Assembly: GCA_902798865.1 (NCBI GenBank)
Contig: CADBYQ010000008.1
Span: forward strand, 1-34,484
Origin: Pseudoselenomonas ruminantium
GTDB taxonomy: Bacteria > Bacillota > Negativicutes > Selenomonadales > Selenomonadaceae
Direction of reading: 5' to 3'
DNA: 34,484 nt
A program made the translations under genes and the position numbers. The notes under the pieces were generated by a model. It saw only the letters and a program-made list of their open reading frames with translations. It did not search any database and had not been told where the DNA came from. Positions 1 to 7,579 of this stretch are shown here, piece after piece. The number at the start of each line of letters is the position of its first letter. Position 1 is the stretch's first letter.

Positions 1-1
1 C

Positions 2-1330
2 ATGGATATGCTTCATGGCTCTTTTTGGGATAAGCTGATTATTTTTGCGATTCCACTAGCGCTTACCGGCGTTTTGCAGCAGCTCTTCAATGCGGCTGAT
101 GTGGCCGTCCTGGGGCAGTTCGTGGGCAAGAATGCCATGGCGGCTGTGGGGAATAATATCTCCGTTATCGGCATCTTGGTCAATCTGTTTATGGGATTGT
201 CCTTAGGCTCAAATGTGGTGATTGCCCGTTTTATCGGGGCGAAGAAGCCTGAAAAGGTTGGCACAGCGGTGCAGACGTCCTTTGCCCTGGCGGTGGCGAC
301 AGGCTTTGCCCTGCTGCTCTTTGGTGAACTGATGGCTACGCCGATTATCAACTGGCTGGATGTGCCGGCTGAAGTTGAGGCGATGGCGGAAACGTATCTG
401 CGGGTATATCTTTTGGGGCTGCCCTTTATCGGCATGTATAACTTTGAAGCAGCTATCCTGCGCGCCCGCGGGGATACGCGCACGCCGCTCCTGGCGCTGG
501 CTGTGGCCAGTGTGGTCAATATCGCGCTGGATTTGCTCTTTGTCCTTTGGGGCTGGGGCGTTATGGGCGTGGCACTCGCTACGGTTGTGGCAACTGGCGT
601 CAGTGCCTTTATCCTGTTCTGGTTCCTGACTCATTCGCAGGATATTTTGCGACTGCATTTTGACGGCTTTGCGCTGAACGGGCATTTGCTGCGGGATATT
701 GTCGCCATTGGCCTGCCGGCAGGCATTCAGGGCATGGTCTTTTCGTTCTCCAACATTTTGATTCAGGCGGCGGTGAACAGTTTGGGGCCGGATGCGATGG
801 CGGCTTCGGCGGCGGCTTTTGCCATTGAGGTCAATGTTTACTGCGTGCTCAACGCCTTTGCCCAGGCAACGACAACTTTTGTGAGTCAGAATTACGGTGC
901 GGGCAATCTCCCGCGCTGTTTCCAGATTACCAAGGTGGGCATGGGGCTGGATATTGCCTTTACCGTGATGATGGGCGTTATCGTGATTGGCTTTGCACGG
1001 GAATTCCTGTCCTTGTTCAATGCCGATGAAACGGTAGTGGAACTGGGGATTATCCGCTTTTGGTATATCGTGGCACCGCAGTTTTTGCAGGTGTTTATCG
1101 ACGTGTTGTCCGGTGCTCTGCGTGGCTATGGCTTTTCCCTGCCGCCGGCACTGCTGGCGCTTGTGGGTATCTGCGGCGTGCGCATTACCTGGCTTTATAC
1201 GCTTTTCCCTGCCAGTCCCGACTATGGCACGCTGATGGCCTGCTATCCCGTGAGCTGGCTGATTACGGGGATTTTTATCGGAATTCTTTATCGTTATTGC
1301 CGGGGGCATATTAAGTTGATTCGGGTGTAA
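2..1330 (+). CDS. MATE family efflux transporter (5' end at window edge)
   Basis: Inner-membrane multidrug/toxin exporter of the MATE family, expected to expel cationic compounds by Na+ or H+ antiport. The protein begins MDMLHGSFWDKLIIFAIPLALTGVLQQLFN, whose 'IPLALTGVLQQLFNAADVAVLGQF' stretch is typical of helix 1 in this family. About twelve hydrophobic segments follow in two homologous halves, with the internal repeat start near residue 225 ('IVAIGLPAGIQGMVFSFSN'). At 442 residues it is near full length. The ATG at position 2 may be internal, because related proteins often carry a few more residues before this motif and any ribosome site lies outside the window. It ends about 95 bases before hydG, which has its own likely promoter. 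The substrate cannot be told from sequence. Confidence 0.9.
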   Translation: MDMLHGSFWDKLIIFAIPLALTGVLQQLFNAADVAVLGQFVGKNAMAAVGNNISVIGILVNLFMGLSLGSNVVIARFIGAKKPEKVGTAVQTSFALAVATGFALLLFGELMATPIINWLDVPAEVEAMAETYLRVYLLGLPFIGMYNFEAAILRARGDTRTPLLALAVASVVNIALDLLFVLWGWGVMGVALATVVATGVSAFILFWFLTHSQDILRLHFDGFALNGHLLRDIVAIGLPAGIQGMVFSFSNILIQAAVNSLGPDAMAASAAAFAIEVNVYCVLNAFAQATTTFVSQNYGAGNLPRCFQITKVGMGLDIAFTVMMGVIVIGFAREFLSLFNADETVVELGIIRFWYIVAPQFLQVFIDVLSGALRGYGFSLPPALLALVGICGVRITWLYTLFPASPDYGTLMACYPVSWLITGIFIGILYRYCRGHIKLIRV

Positions 1331-1353
1331 ACAGGATAAAACACGAAAATTAA

Positions 1354-1383
1354 TTATCATGAATATGGGGATTGTGCTATACT
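1354..1383 (+). promoter_or_regulatory. Probable sigma-70 type promoter for hydG
   Basis: A TATACT -10 box (1378-1383) is preceded 18 bases upstream by TTATCA (1354-1359), a 4/6 match to TTGACA. It lies in the short gap between the MATE gene and hydG, putting the start of transcription about 35 bases before the hydG ATG. The -35 is weak, so this is a plausible rather than certain promoter. Confidence 0.45.
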
Positions 1384-1425
1384 AATGGTTAGAGAGCTTT
1401 TGGAAGCGAAAGGAAGATGACCATT

Positions 1426-2874
1426 ATGATAGAATACAATCCCCATTCTTTGCGTGCCGAAGAATTTATCAACGATACAGAAATCCGCGAGACGCTGGCC
1501 TATGCGGAAGCCAACAAGGATAATTTTGCCCTGATTGATGAAATATTGGAAAAAGCCCGGCCGGTCAAGATGGGGACGGGCTATACCTGCAAGGGGCTGA
1601 GCCATCGGGAGGCCTCGGTACTGCTGGCCTGTGAAGACCCGGAACGGGTTGCCCGTATGTACACGATTGCCGAGGAAATCAAGCAGGCGTTTTACGGCAA
1701 CCGCATTGTATTGTTTGCGCCGCTGTATTTATCCAATTACTGTGTAAATGGCTGTGTCTACTGTCCTTATCATGGACAGAACAAACACATTCCCCGCAAG
1801 AAACTCACGCAGGAGGAAGTGCGGGCCGAGGTTATGGCGTTGCAGGATATGGGACATAAACGTCTGGCCATTGAAGCCGGCGAAGACCCCTTCAATAATC
1901 CGTTGGAATATATTTTGGAATGTATTCATACGATTTACAGCATTAAGCATAAAAACGGTGCTATCCGTCGCGTGAATGTGAATATCGCGGCTACCACGGT
2001 GGAAAACTACCGCAAGCTCAAAGAGGCAGGCATTGGCACCTATATTCTCTTTCAGGAAACCTACCATAAGGAAAGCTACGAGCGGCTCCATCCCACGGGG
2101 CCGAAGCACGATTATGCTTACCATACCGAAGCCATGGACAGGGCTATGGAAGGCGGCATAGATGACGTGGGCCTGGGCGTGCTCTTTGGTCTGGAAGGCT
2201 ATAAGTATGAGTTTGCCGGTCTGCTCATGCACGCAGAGCATCTTGAGGCTGTGCATGGAGTCGGCCCGCATACCATTTCCGTACCGCGTGTGAAAAAGGC
2301 CGATGATATCGACCCGGAAGCCTTTGACAACTCCATCAGCGATGAAATCTTCACGAAGATTGCGGCCTGCATTCGTTTGGCTGTACCGTATACCGGCATG
2401 ATTATCTCCACCCGCGAATCCGAGCAGGTGCGGGAGCGTATGCTGCAGGTAGGCATCAGTCAGGTCAGCGGTGCTAGCCGTACCAGCGTGGGCGGCTACA
2501 CGGAAAAGGAACGGCCCACGGATACGGAACAGTTCAATGTGTCCGACCAGCGCACTCTTGATGAAGTAATCAAGTGGCTGATGGAAACGGGCCATATTCC
2601 TTCCTTCTGCACGGCCTGCTATCGGGAAGGGCGTACGGGTGACCGCTTTATGAGTTTGTGCAAGAGCGGACAGATTGTCAACTGCTGTCATCCAAATGCC
2701 CTGATGACCTTAACGGAGTACCTGACGGACTATGCCAGCGAGGAAACCAGGGAACTGGGCTATAAACTCGTGGAGGAAGAACTCAAGAAAATCCCCAAGG
2801 AAAAAGTCCGCCAGATTGCCGCCGAGCATATCGAAGCCATCAAACATTCCGACAAGCGGGATTTCCGCTTTTAA
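1426..2874 (+). CDS. hydG: [FeFe]-hydrogenase H-cluster radical SAM maturase HydG
   Basis: HydG is a cytosolic radical SAM enzyme that cleaves tyrosine to supply the CO and CN ligands of the [FeFe]-hydrogenase H-cluster, through an Fe-containing synthon. The radical SAM cluster motif CX3CX2C is present at C106, C110 and C113 (CVNGCVYC). The auxiliary cluster motif CX2CX22C that distinguishes HydG from ThiH is exact at C395, C398 and C421. Length (482 aa) fits the family. Another ATG lies at 1417, but it abuts the AGGAAG ribosome site (1411-1416). The ATG at 1426 sits at normal spacing and is preferred. hydE and hydF are not in the window, so the gene stands apart from the other maturases. The organism very likely makes or consumes H2 with an [FeFe] enzyme. 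Confidence 0.95.
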   Translation: MIEYNPHSLRAEEFINDTEIRETLAYAEANKDNFALIDEILEKARPVKMGTGYTCKGLSHREASVLLACEDPERVARMYTIAEEIKQAFYGNRIVLFAPLYLSNYCVNGCVYCPYHGQNKHIPRKKLTQEEVRAEVMALQDMGHKRLAIEAGEDPFNNPLEYILECIHTIYSIKHKNGAIRRVNVNIAATTVENYRKLKEAGIGTYILFQETYHKESYERLHPTGPKHDYAYHTEAMDRAMEGGIDDVGLGVLFGLEGYKYEFAGLLMHAEHLEAVHGVGPHTISVPRVKKADDIDPEAFDNSISDEIFTKIAACIRLAVPYTGMIISTRESEQVRERMLQVGISQVSGASRTSVGGYTEKERPTDTEQFNVSDQRTLDEVIKWLMETGHIPSFCTACYREGRTGDRFMSLCKSGQIVNCCHPNALMTLTEYLTDYASEETRELGYKLVEEELKKIPKEKVRQIAAEHIEAIKHSDKRDFRF

Positions 2875-2931
2875 GACTTATGTAACTTGCAGTTTGTGAG
2901 TTAGTGCTTGCTGAAATATTTTTGTTACAGC

Positions 2932-3141
2932 TCAGTTTGGGCGGAGGTGGTAATACTTTTCGCCGTTGCACTGAATGACCCACAAGCAAGGGTAGGCGCT
3001 TTTTTAGCTACCTGCGCCGGGCAAGACCGGCGGCGCGTATGTTCATATCAGTGTTTAGTTTATACCGTTTGTGGGCCAGTCCTCACTTCGTTCGGACGGT
3101 CGTTCCACGGCGAAAAGCATCACCACCTCCGCCCTAAGTGA
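2932..3141 (-). repeat. Hairpin-forming repeat element, copy 1
   Basis: This non-coding element is bounded by 28-base inverted arms (2939-2966 and 3107-3134). 26 of 28 positions pair by Watson-Crick, and the two exceptions (2952/3121, 2955/3118) become G-U wobbles only in minus-strand RNA. A short outer helix (2932-2934 with 3139-3141) adds to it. Inside, on the minus strand, GGCCCACAA pairs with TTGTGGGTC, and a GCGCCG...CGGCGC hairpin is present. A diverged copy in opposite orientation follows at 3235-3443. No coding sequence is supported: the reading frames here are short and pass through the arms. It could be a structured RNA or a palindromic miniature mobile element. Confidence 0.7.
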
Positions 3142-3234
3142 TGTCCGTACAAACCGTCATTTTCGCAGTGATAAGCAGCAAGCACATCGATGTTCTTGTG
3201 ACGGGAGCAACGAGTTCGTGGCAACAGACTAATC

Positions 3235-3443
3235 CGTAACTTGGGGCGAACGGGGAGTGCTTTTTCTGTCAGGAGCGACTGCCTGAACGCAGTGAAGGCC
3301 GGCCCCTGTAGGAAACAGCTAAGTAAATACGTTGAAAGCAGCGCCGTTGGCCTGCCCGGCGCGGGCAACTGGACAGCTATTTTTTCCGAGGGGGTCGTTT
3401 AGCGGGAAACAGGAAAAGTACTCCCCGTTCGCCCCTGACTACG
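3235..3443 (+). repeat. Hairpin-forming repeat element, copy 2 (inverted relative to copy 1)
   Basis: The 27-base arms (3243-3269 and 3409-3435) pair over their full length. There are two G-U wobbles (3259/3419, 3265/3413) when read as plus-strand RNA, and an outer CGTA/TACG helix (3235-3238/3440-3443). Aligned with the minus strand of copy 1, it shares the arm core (GCTTTT...AAAAGTA), GAACG-AGTG-AGG, GGCCC, the GCGCCG...CGGCGC hairpin and the AGCTA next to a T/A run. The 91 bases between the copies (3143-3233) and the stretch 3444-3600 hold nothing I recognise. Together with copy 1 this accounts for most of the gap between hydG and the ROK gene. Confidence 0.7.
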
Positions 3444-3633
3444 TATGAACAGGATACCTTTACCATGAACTAAACTCCCCGACAAACTGCAATTTATCTA
3501 TTTCTGTGGCATGGTTTCAAATTGAGTTGGAATTCATGCCCAATTTTGTAACAATGTATCAGAGTTCTGACAATCTACTGCCTGCCTGGACTGGTTTTTG
3601 ATACAATAAGAATCAAGAAGGAGCGTGACGAAA

Positions 3634-4509
3634 TTGAATTATCTGGCTTATGATGTGGGCGGCAGTAGTGTGAAGTATGCTTTGGTCGATGCAAGTGGAA
3701 ATTTGCAGGAAAAGGGAAGCTTTGCAACGCCGGCAACTTTGGAACAGTTCTATCAGGAAGTGGTGCAGGTACGGCAGCAGCTGAGCGAGGGCAGGGAAAT
3801 CTCTGGGGCTGGTTTCAGCATGCCGGGGGCGGTCAATAATCAGACGGGGATTATCGGCGGCAGCAGCGCCTTGGACTACATCCATGAATTCCCCATCCGG
3901 CAGGCGTTGTCGGAGAGGCTGGGCATGATGGTCACGATTGAAAATGATGCCAACTGTGCGGCTTTGGGCGAAGCATGGACTGGCGCTGGTCGTGTGTATC
4001 GGAACCTGGCGTATTTCGTGATTGGTACGGGCGTTGGTGGCGCTTTGGTGCATGATGGGAAAATAATACATGGCCCACATCAGCATGGCGGTGAATTTGG
4101 CTATATGGTCATGAATGATGACTATGATATCCTGAGTGAAGTGGGCTCTACGGGCGGTCTTTGCCGCCAGTTGGCCAAAATCCGTAACGTGCCGGTGGAT
4201 ACATATGATGGCCGCAAGGTTTTTGCGCTCAAAGAGCAGGGTGATGTCGATGCAGCCCGCTTGATTGATCAGATGTATGAATATCTGGCTAGGGCTGCCT
4301 ATATCATCCAGTATACCTTTGATCCCGAAGCCATTCTCTTTGGCGGTGCCATCAGCTCTCGTCCGGACTTCATCCCGACCATAAATGAGCATTTGCAGAA
4401 AATCCTCATGAGCGTAGGCGTGGCTCATGTAAAGCCAAAGTTGCTGCCCTGTCAGCATGGCAATGATGCCAACCTGCTTGGAGCGGTGGCTAATCTGCGT
4501 GCTTTTTAA
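3634..4509 (+). CDS. ROK family sugar kinase
   Basis: Cytosolic ATP-dependent kinase of the ROK (repressor/ORF/kinase) family, likely phosphorylating a hexose, glucoside or N-acetylhexosamine. The N-terminal phosphate loop is DVGGSSVKYALVD. The sugar-binding/catalytic region ENDANCAALGEA, the second phosphate motif VIGTGVGGALVHDG and HGGEFGYM follow in the usual order. There is no helix-turn-helix domain, so it is a kinase rather than a repressor. The usual ROK zinc-binding cysteine motif (CXCGXXGC) is absent, so specificity is uncertain. The longer GTG start at 3625 lies one base from AGGAG (3619-3623). The TTG at 3634, ten bases away and giving MNYLAYDVGG, is preferred. No partner sugar genes are adjacent. 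Confidence 0.85.
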   Translation: MNYLAYDVGGSSVKYALVDASGNLQEKGSFATPATLEQFYQEVVQVRQQLSEGREISGAGFSMPGAVNNQTGIIGGSSALDYIHEFPIRQALSERLGMMVTIENDANCAALGEAWTGAGRVYRNLAYFVIGTGVGGALVHDGKIIHGPHQHGGEFGYMVMNDDYDILSEVGSTGGLCRQLAKIRNVPVDTYDGRKVFALKEQGDVDAARLIDQMYEYLARAAYIIQYTFDPEAILFGGAISSRPDFIPTINEHLQKILMSVGVAHVKPKLLPCQHGNDANLLGAVANLRAF

Positions 4510-4618
4510 TATTACAAATTATAATTGGGAAAAACTGTAATATCGGCAGGATATTGTTGCTTGGTTCGCGAAATAATGTTTGTTCATATTGTTTACAACT
4601 GCAAGGAGGTTTATACGA

Positions 4619-5134
4619 ATGGATTTTATTGAATTGGCGAAAAAGCGTTATTCCTGCAAGAAGTTCCAGCCGGACAAGGCCGTGGAGCAGGAGAAATTGG
4701 ATAGGATTTTGCTGGCCGGTCAGCTGGCGCCTACCGCTAAGAACAGCCAGCCGCAGCATGTCTATGTACTGAAATCGGAAGCAGCCCTGCAGCTTGTGGA
4801 CGGGCTGACGCCCTGCCGTTATGGTGCGCCGGTGGTGCTGGCTGTGACCTATAACAAAACGCAGTGCTTCAATTATCCTGGCGATAAATACGATTCCGGC
4901 GCGGAAGATGCCGCCATTGTGGCCACGCATATGATGCTGGCGGCCGCAGAGACGGGCTTGGACAGCTGTTGGCTGAATTATTTTGACCCCGATAAGGCAG
5001 CAGAGGCCTTGGAATTGCCTGCAGAGGAAACGCTTGTGATGCTTTTGGATGTGGGCTATGGTGCAGAGGGTGTACGTCCCTTGCCGAATCATGAAAAAAC
5101 AAAACCGATGGAAGAATTGGTGTCCTATCGCTAA
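4619..5134 (+). CDS. Nitroreductase family protein
   Basis: A small (171 aa) FMN-dependent NAD(P)H oxidoreductase of the nitroreductase superfamily, cytosolic and dimeric in known members. The N-terminal FMN contact RYSCKKFQPDKAVEQEKL and the middle ARLAPTAKN-type segment (here GQLAPTAKNSQP) are recognisable, as are AAIVATHMMLAAAETGLDSCWLNYFD and the C-terminal DVGYGAEGVRPLPNHEKTKP. An AAGGAGG site (4603-4609) sits eight to nine bases before the ATG at 4619. Physiological substrate cannot be inferred; family members reduce nitroaromatics, quinones or flavins. The 109 bases upstream contain an 8-bp inverted repeat (ATATTACA 4509-4516 / TGTAATAT 4536-4543) that could be an operator. A strong terminator follows. 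Confidence 0.9.
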   Translation: MDFIELAKKRYSCKKFQPDKAVEQEKLDRILLAGQLAPTAKNSQPQHVYVLKSEAALQLVDGLTPCRYGAPVVLAVTYNKTQCFNYPGDKYDSGAEDAAIVATHMMLAAAETGLDSCWLNYFDPDKAAEALELPAEETLVMLLDVGYGAEGVRPLPNHEKTKPMEELVSYR

Positions 5135-5148
5135 TCTTCATTTGCATG

Positions 5149-5180
5149 GAGCCGCCGGATGACAATCCGGCGGCTCTTTT
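5149..5180 (+). terminator. Intrinsic terminator after the nitroreductase gene
   Basis: A perfect 12-bp stem GAGCCGCCGGAT / ATCCGGCGGCTC with a GACA tetraloop is followed by TTTT. It closes the transcription unit 14 bases past the stop codon. Confidence 0.92.
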
Positions 5181-5311
5181 GCGTGGAAAAACAAAAAAAT
5201 AATCATTGCAACAGTAAAAAAATTCTGTAATTTAGCAGGGGTTTGGGGCGAAATGCCGAAGTAAGTGCAAAAACAGCGGATTTTTTAACTGGAGAAAGAG
5301 GTGGAAAGAAA

Positions 5312-6325
5312 ATGAAGAGATTTTTTGCATGGACGATGGTTTTCAGTATTATGGTCTTTAGTCTGGCGGTATGTACTACGGTATCAGCGGATGCTGTCGA
5401 TTATTCGCAAAAGGCCAGCTGGTGCAGGCTGCCGAATATTATTTCCAAGGATGTTGACACGTTCTACATTTACTCCACATCGTATGTGGAAACCAGCTTC
5501 AAGGAGGGAGCTCCCGATTATGCGTCTCTTGATACGCCGGAGATGGTGGAACGGGCGCAGAGTGAATATGTGGCCCACACCACCGTATTTGAGGACTCTA
5601 CCAATGTGTTTGCCCCGTACTACCGCCAAGCTGGTATGCGCTATGCTGGGGAAGTCGCGGCCAAGACCGGAAACATTGATGCAGCACTTTTAGGGAAGCC
5701 CTATGACGATATTATCGCTGCTCTTGACTACTACTTTGAAAACTACAACGAGGGGCGTCCTTTCATCATCGCCGGACATAGCCAGGGCTCGTCCATGACG
5801 TTGCTCGTATTGAAGAAATACTTCAAGGAGCATCCCGATTACTATAAGCGTATGGTAGCTGCCTACGCCATCGGTTTCTCCGTTACGAAGGATTACCTTG
5901 CAGCTAACCCTCACCTGAAGTTCGCCACCGGTGAGCGGGATACGGGCGTCATCATCAGTTGGAACACGGAGGGCAGGCAGAACGTGGTGGAAAACGCCAA
6001 AAACGCTGTGGTGCTGCCGGGCGCAATCAGTATCAATCCGTTGAACTGGAAGCTCGACGAAACATACGCCCCGGCGAGTAAGAACCTTGGTTCTCTCGTA
6101 GGTGATGAGAAAACCGGTATGGGAAAGATTGGCGACATTGGCGCTGACGCCAAGATCAATCTTGCCCGTGGCGTGATTGTGACGAATGCCAAGGCTGACC
6201 CTGTACCCATGCCGGAATTCTTCGGGCCGGCCAGTTTTCACGACAATGATTACACCTTCTATTACAACAACATCAGGGACAACGTAGCCAAGCGCATTGC
6301 CGCCTATAGGAAAGGCCATAAATGA
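5312..6325 (+). CDS. Secreted DUF3089-type alpha/beta hydrolase
   Basis: A 337-aa exported protein. Residues 1-27 form a Sec signal peptide (MKRFFAWTMVFSIMVFSLAV...) with probable signal peptidase I cleavage near VSADA. The body matches the DUF3089 family of alpha/beta-hydrolase fold proteins. 'NIISKDVDTFYIYSTSYV' opens the fold and GHSQGSSM (about residues 156-163) is the nucleophile elbow with the catalytic serine. It probably hydrolyses an ester or lipid in the periplasm or outside the cell, but no substrate is established. The ATG at 5312 follows an AGAAAGAGG/GGAAAG region. A more upstream frame start at 5243 would add a hydrophilic stretch before the signal peptide and is rejected. It is followed by a decayed amidohydrolase. 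Confidence 0.85.
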   Translation: MKRFFAWTMVFSIMVFSLAVCTTVSADAVDYSQKASWCRLPNIISKDVDTFYIYSTSYVETSFKEGAPDYASLDTPEMVERAQSEYVAHTTVFEDSTNVFAPYYRQAGMRYAGEVAAKTGNIDAALLGKPYDDIIAALDYYFENYNEGRPFIIAGHSQGSSMTLLVLKKYFKEHPDYYKRMVAAYAIGFSVTKDYLAANPHLKFATGERDTGVIISWNTEGRQNVVENAKNAVVLPGAISINPLNWKLDETYAPASKNLGSLVGDEKTGMGKIGDIGADAKINLARGVIVTNAKADPVPMPEFFGPASFHDNDYTFYYNNIRDNVAKRIAAYRKGHK

Positions 6326-6353
6326 GAGCATGGCGATATACAGATAAAATCAC

Positions 6354-6655
6354 AAAAAGCACTCCATGTGGATGAATACGAAGGCGATGAAGGATTTCGG
6401 GATTAACCGGGACGCCGTTGCCAAATGGGGAACAGCCTGCGTGTATGTGAATGCCGCTGGAAACCCCACCGGTATTATCTCGGAAGCGCCGACCATAATA
6501 TTATGGCGATTGCAGGCATGATGTGGGTGGAAAAAGAGCCGTCCATTTACCGGCAGGAAGTAGATAAGGATTTCATGAAAGACGATTTTGCGGAGATCGA
6601 GAAAGCAAAATGTCTCGCGACTTATGTAGATGGTGAACTGGTTTACAAGGCTTGA
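6354..6655 (+). pseudogene. Remnant of a YtcJ-like amidohydrolase
   Basis: Two pieces of a metal-dependent amidohydrolase (amidohydrolase_3/YtcJ family) survive in different frames. The first, from about 6360, reads HSMWMNTKAMKDFGINRD and then NAAGNPTGIISEAPT, matching the family's internal 'HS.W.N.KA...GI...GNP.G' segment, and ends at a stop. The second, in another frame (about 6500-6655), reads EVDKDFMKDDFAEIEKAK and then CLATYVDGELVYKA, which is the characteristic C-terminus of these enzymes. The N-terminal metal site and roughly 300 central residues are missing, so there has been a large deletion plus a frameshift. The open frame from 6425 (76 codons) is only the tail and is not a gene in its own right. 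Confidence 0.75.
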
Positions 6656-6787
6656 TACAGATAGATTAACTATTTTGTAAACATTTCATTTTGTTTTCAG
6701 AGTCAATCATCATATTTTCATGTAACTTTGTTATACTTTGTCTTGTTCAAAGGTTTGCAAGTTTGCAAGACTGGAGGAAACAAGACA

Positions 6788-7477
6788 ATGAATCAGATGA
6801 AGAAGATTAGCAAGAAGATTAGCAGTAATATGATGAACAAAATGCGTTTGCAGCAGGTTAAGGCCTCGTTGACCAAGCTCACTGCTGTGATGGTTGTGAC
6901 CATGACCGTACTGGCGCAGAGCCTGATTGCTGAAGCGCAGGAGGCGGAGCCGGACATAACCAGGGATATGCGCGCGTTAGAGCAAAAAGGTGCGTATCTC
7001 ACCGGCCTAAAACATCGCATCAAGGCTGAGGACAGCCTGATGCAGAAGATTTTGGCCGATGCCGTAAAGGATAATGTGAATCTGGGACAGGCCGCTGATG
7101 GTATCAGCGATGTTCTGCGTTATACCCTGGTCATCAAGGACGAGGACTACAGCCGCCGGGTGCCGCAGGCGATGAAGAAACTCACGGACAGCGGTTATGA
7201 AGTGGTGAAATTTCACAATGCCTGGGGCGGAAAATTTTATCAGGGGATCAACGTCCAGCTGTTAAGCCCCACGGGCGTTAAGACGGAATTGCAGTTCCAT
7301 ACGCCGCAGTCCTATGCAATCAAGCAGGCATCTCATGGTGTATACGAAATCCGCAGAAATCCCGACGCTACACCTGAGGAAGTGGCCGATGCCACGGTTA
7401 AGAGCATTGCTTACAACAAGCAGGTAAAAATGCCTGCAGGGGCTAAGGAGATTGAATATAGTGGTATAAAGGAATAA
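6788..7477 (+). CDS. Exported protein with a RelA/SpoT-like nucleotidyltransferase fold
   Basis: A 229-aa protein with a long basic n-region (residues 1-30), a hydrophobic core (about 31-48) and likely cleavage near AEA-Q51. The mature part resembles the RelA/SpoT synthetase domain. LKHRIKAEDSLMQKI (74-88) matches the ATP-binding R-x-K-x3-S-x3-K pattern (R77, K79, S83, K87). ISDVLRYTLVI (106-116) matches the D-hhG-hR strand. YQGINVQL (151-158) and TELQFHTP (166-173) match the 'Y.S.H' and catalytic 'E-h-Q-h-R/H-T' segments, with E167 as candidate catalytic glutamate. There is no HD hydrolase domain or regulatory region. Related single domains occur in phage head-morphogenesis proteins and in secreted toxins. 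The product could make or transfer pyrophosphate on a nucleotide, or be inactive. ATG 6788 follows CTGGAGGAAAC. No immunity gene is evident beside it. Confidence 0.6.
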   Translation: MNQMKKISKKISSNMMNKMRLQQVKASLTKLTAVMVVTMTVLAQSLIAEAQEAEPDITRDMRALEQKGAYLTGLKHRIKAEDSLMQKILADAVKDNVNLGQAADGISDVLRYTLVIKDEDYSRRVPQAMKKLTDSGYEVVKFHNAWGGKFYQGINVQLLSPTGVKTELQFHTPQSYAIKQASHGVYEIRRNPDATPEEVADATVKSIAYNKQVKMPAGAKEIEYSGIKE

Positions 7478-7485
7478 TGTTGGAT

Positions 7486-7515
7486 AAGGACTGGTGTTGA
7501 GCTGGTCCTTTTTTG
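7486..7515 (+). terminator. Intrinsic terminator after the RelA/SpoT-like gene
   Basis: AAGGACTGG (7486-7494) pairs with CTGGTCCTT (7502-7510), with two G-U pairs and a seven-base loop, and is followed by a run of T. It separates this unit from the downstream defence genes. Confidence 0.75.
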
Positions 7516-7516
7516 T

Positions 7517-7545
7517 TTGGTTATTTTTTGTGTTTGCGATATAAT
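7517..7545 (+). promoter_or_regulatory. Promoter of the restriction-modification gene
   Basis: TTGGTT (7517-7522), a spacer of exactly 17 bases and a perfect TATAAT (7540-7545) lie just after the preceding terminator. This gives a leader of about 28 bases before the ATG at 7580. Confidence 0.7.
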
Positions 7546-7579
7546 TAAGGAAATAGTTTGCGAAGGCGTTGGAGGCACA

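Noticed and set aside
209-1360. 383-codon minus-strand frame opposite the MATE gene
   Set aside because: Shadow of the real gene; His/Gln-rich translation typical of antisense frames in coding DNA of this composition.
2908-3368. Short frames of 77 and 82 codons within the hydG-ROK gap
   Set aside because: They cross the inverted arms of the hairpin elements and show no protein-like composition or ribosome sites.
2932-3443. Group II intron, RNase P RNA, tmRNA, SRP RNA or ROOL/OLE-type RNA
   Set aside because: I found no domain V, no RNase P or tmRNA signatures, and the two-copy inverted layout of ~210 bp does not fit the large single RNAs.
6425-6655. Independent 76-aa gene
   Set aside because: The translation is the C-terminal tail of a broken amidohydrolase, not a complete small protein.
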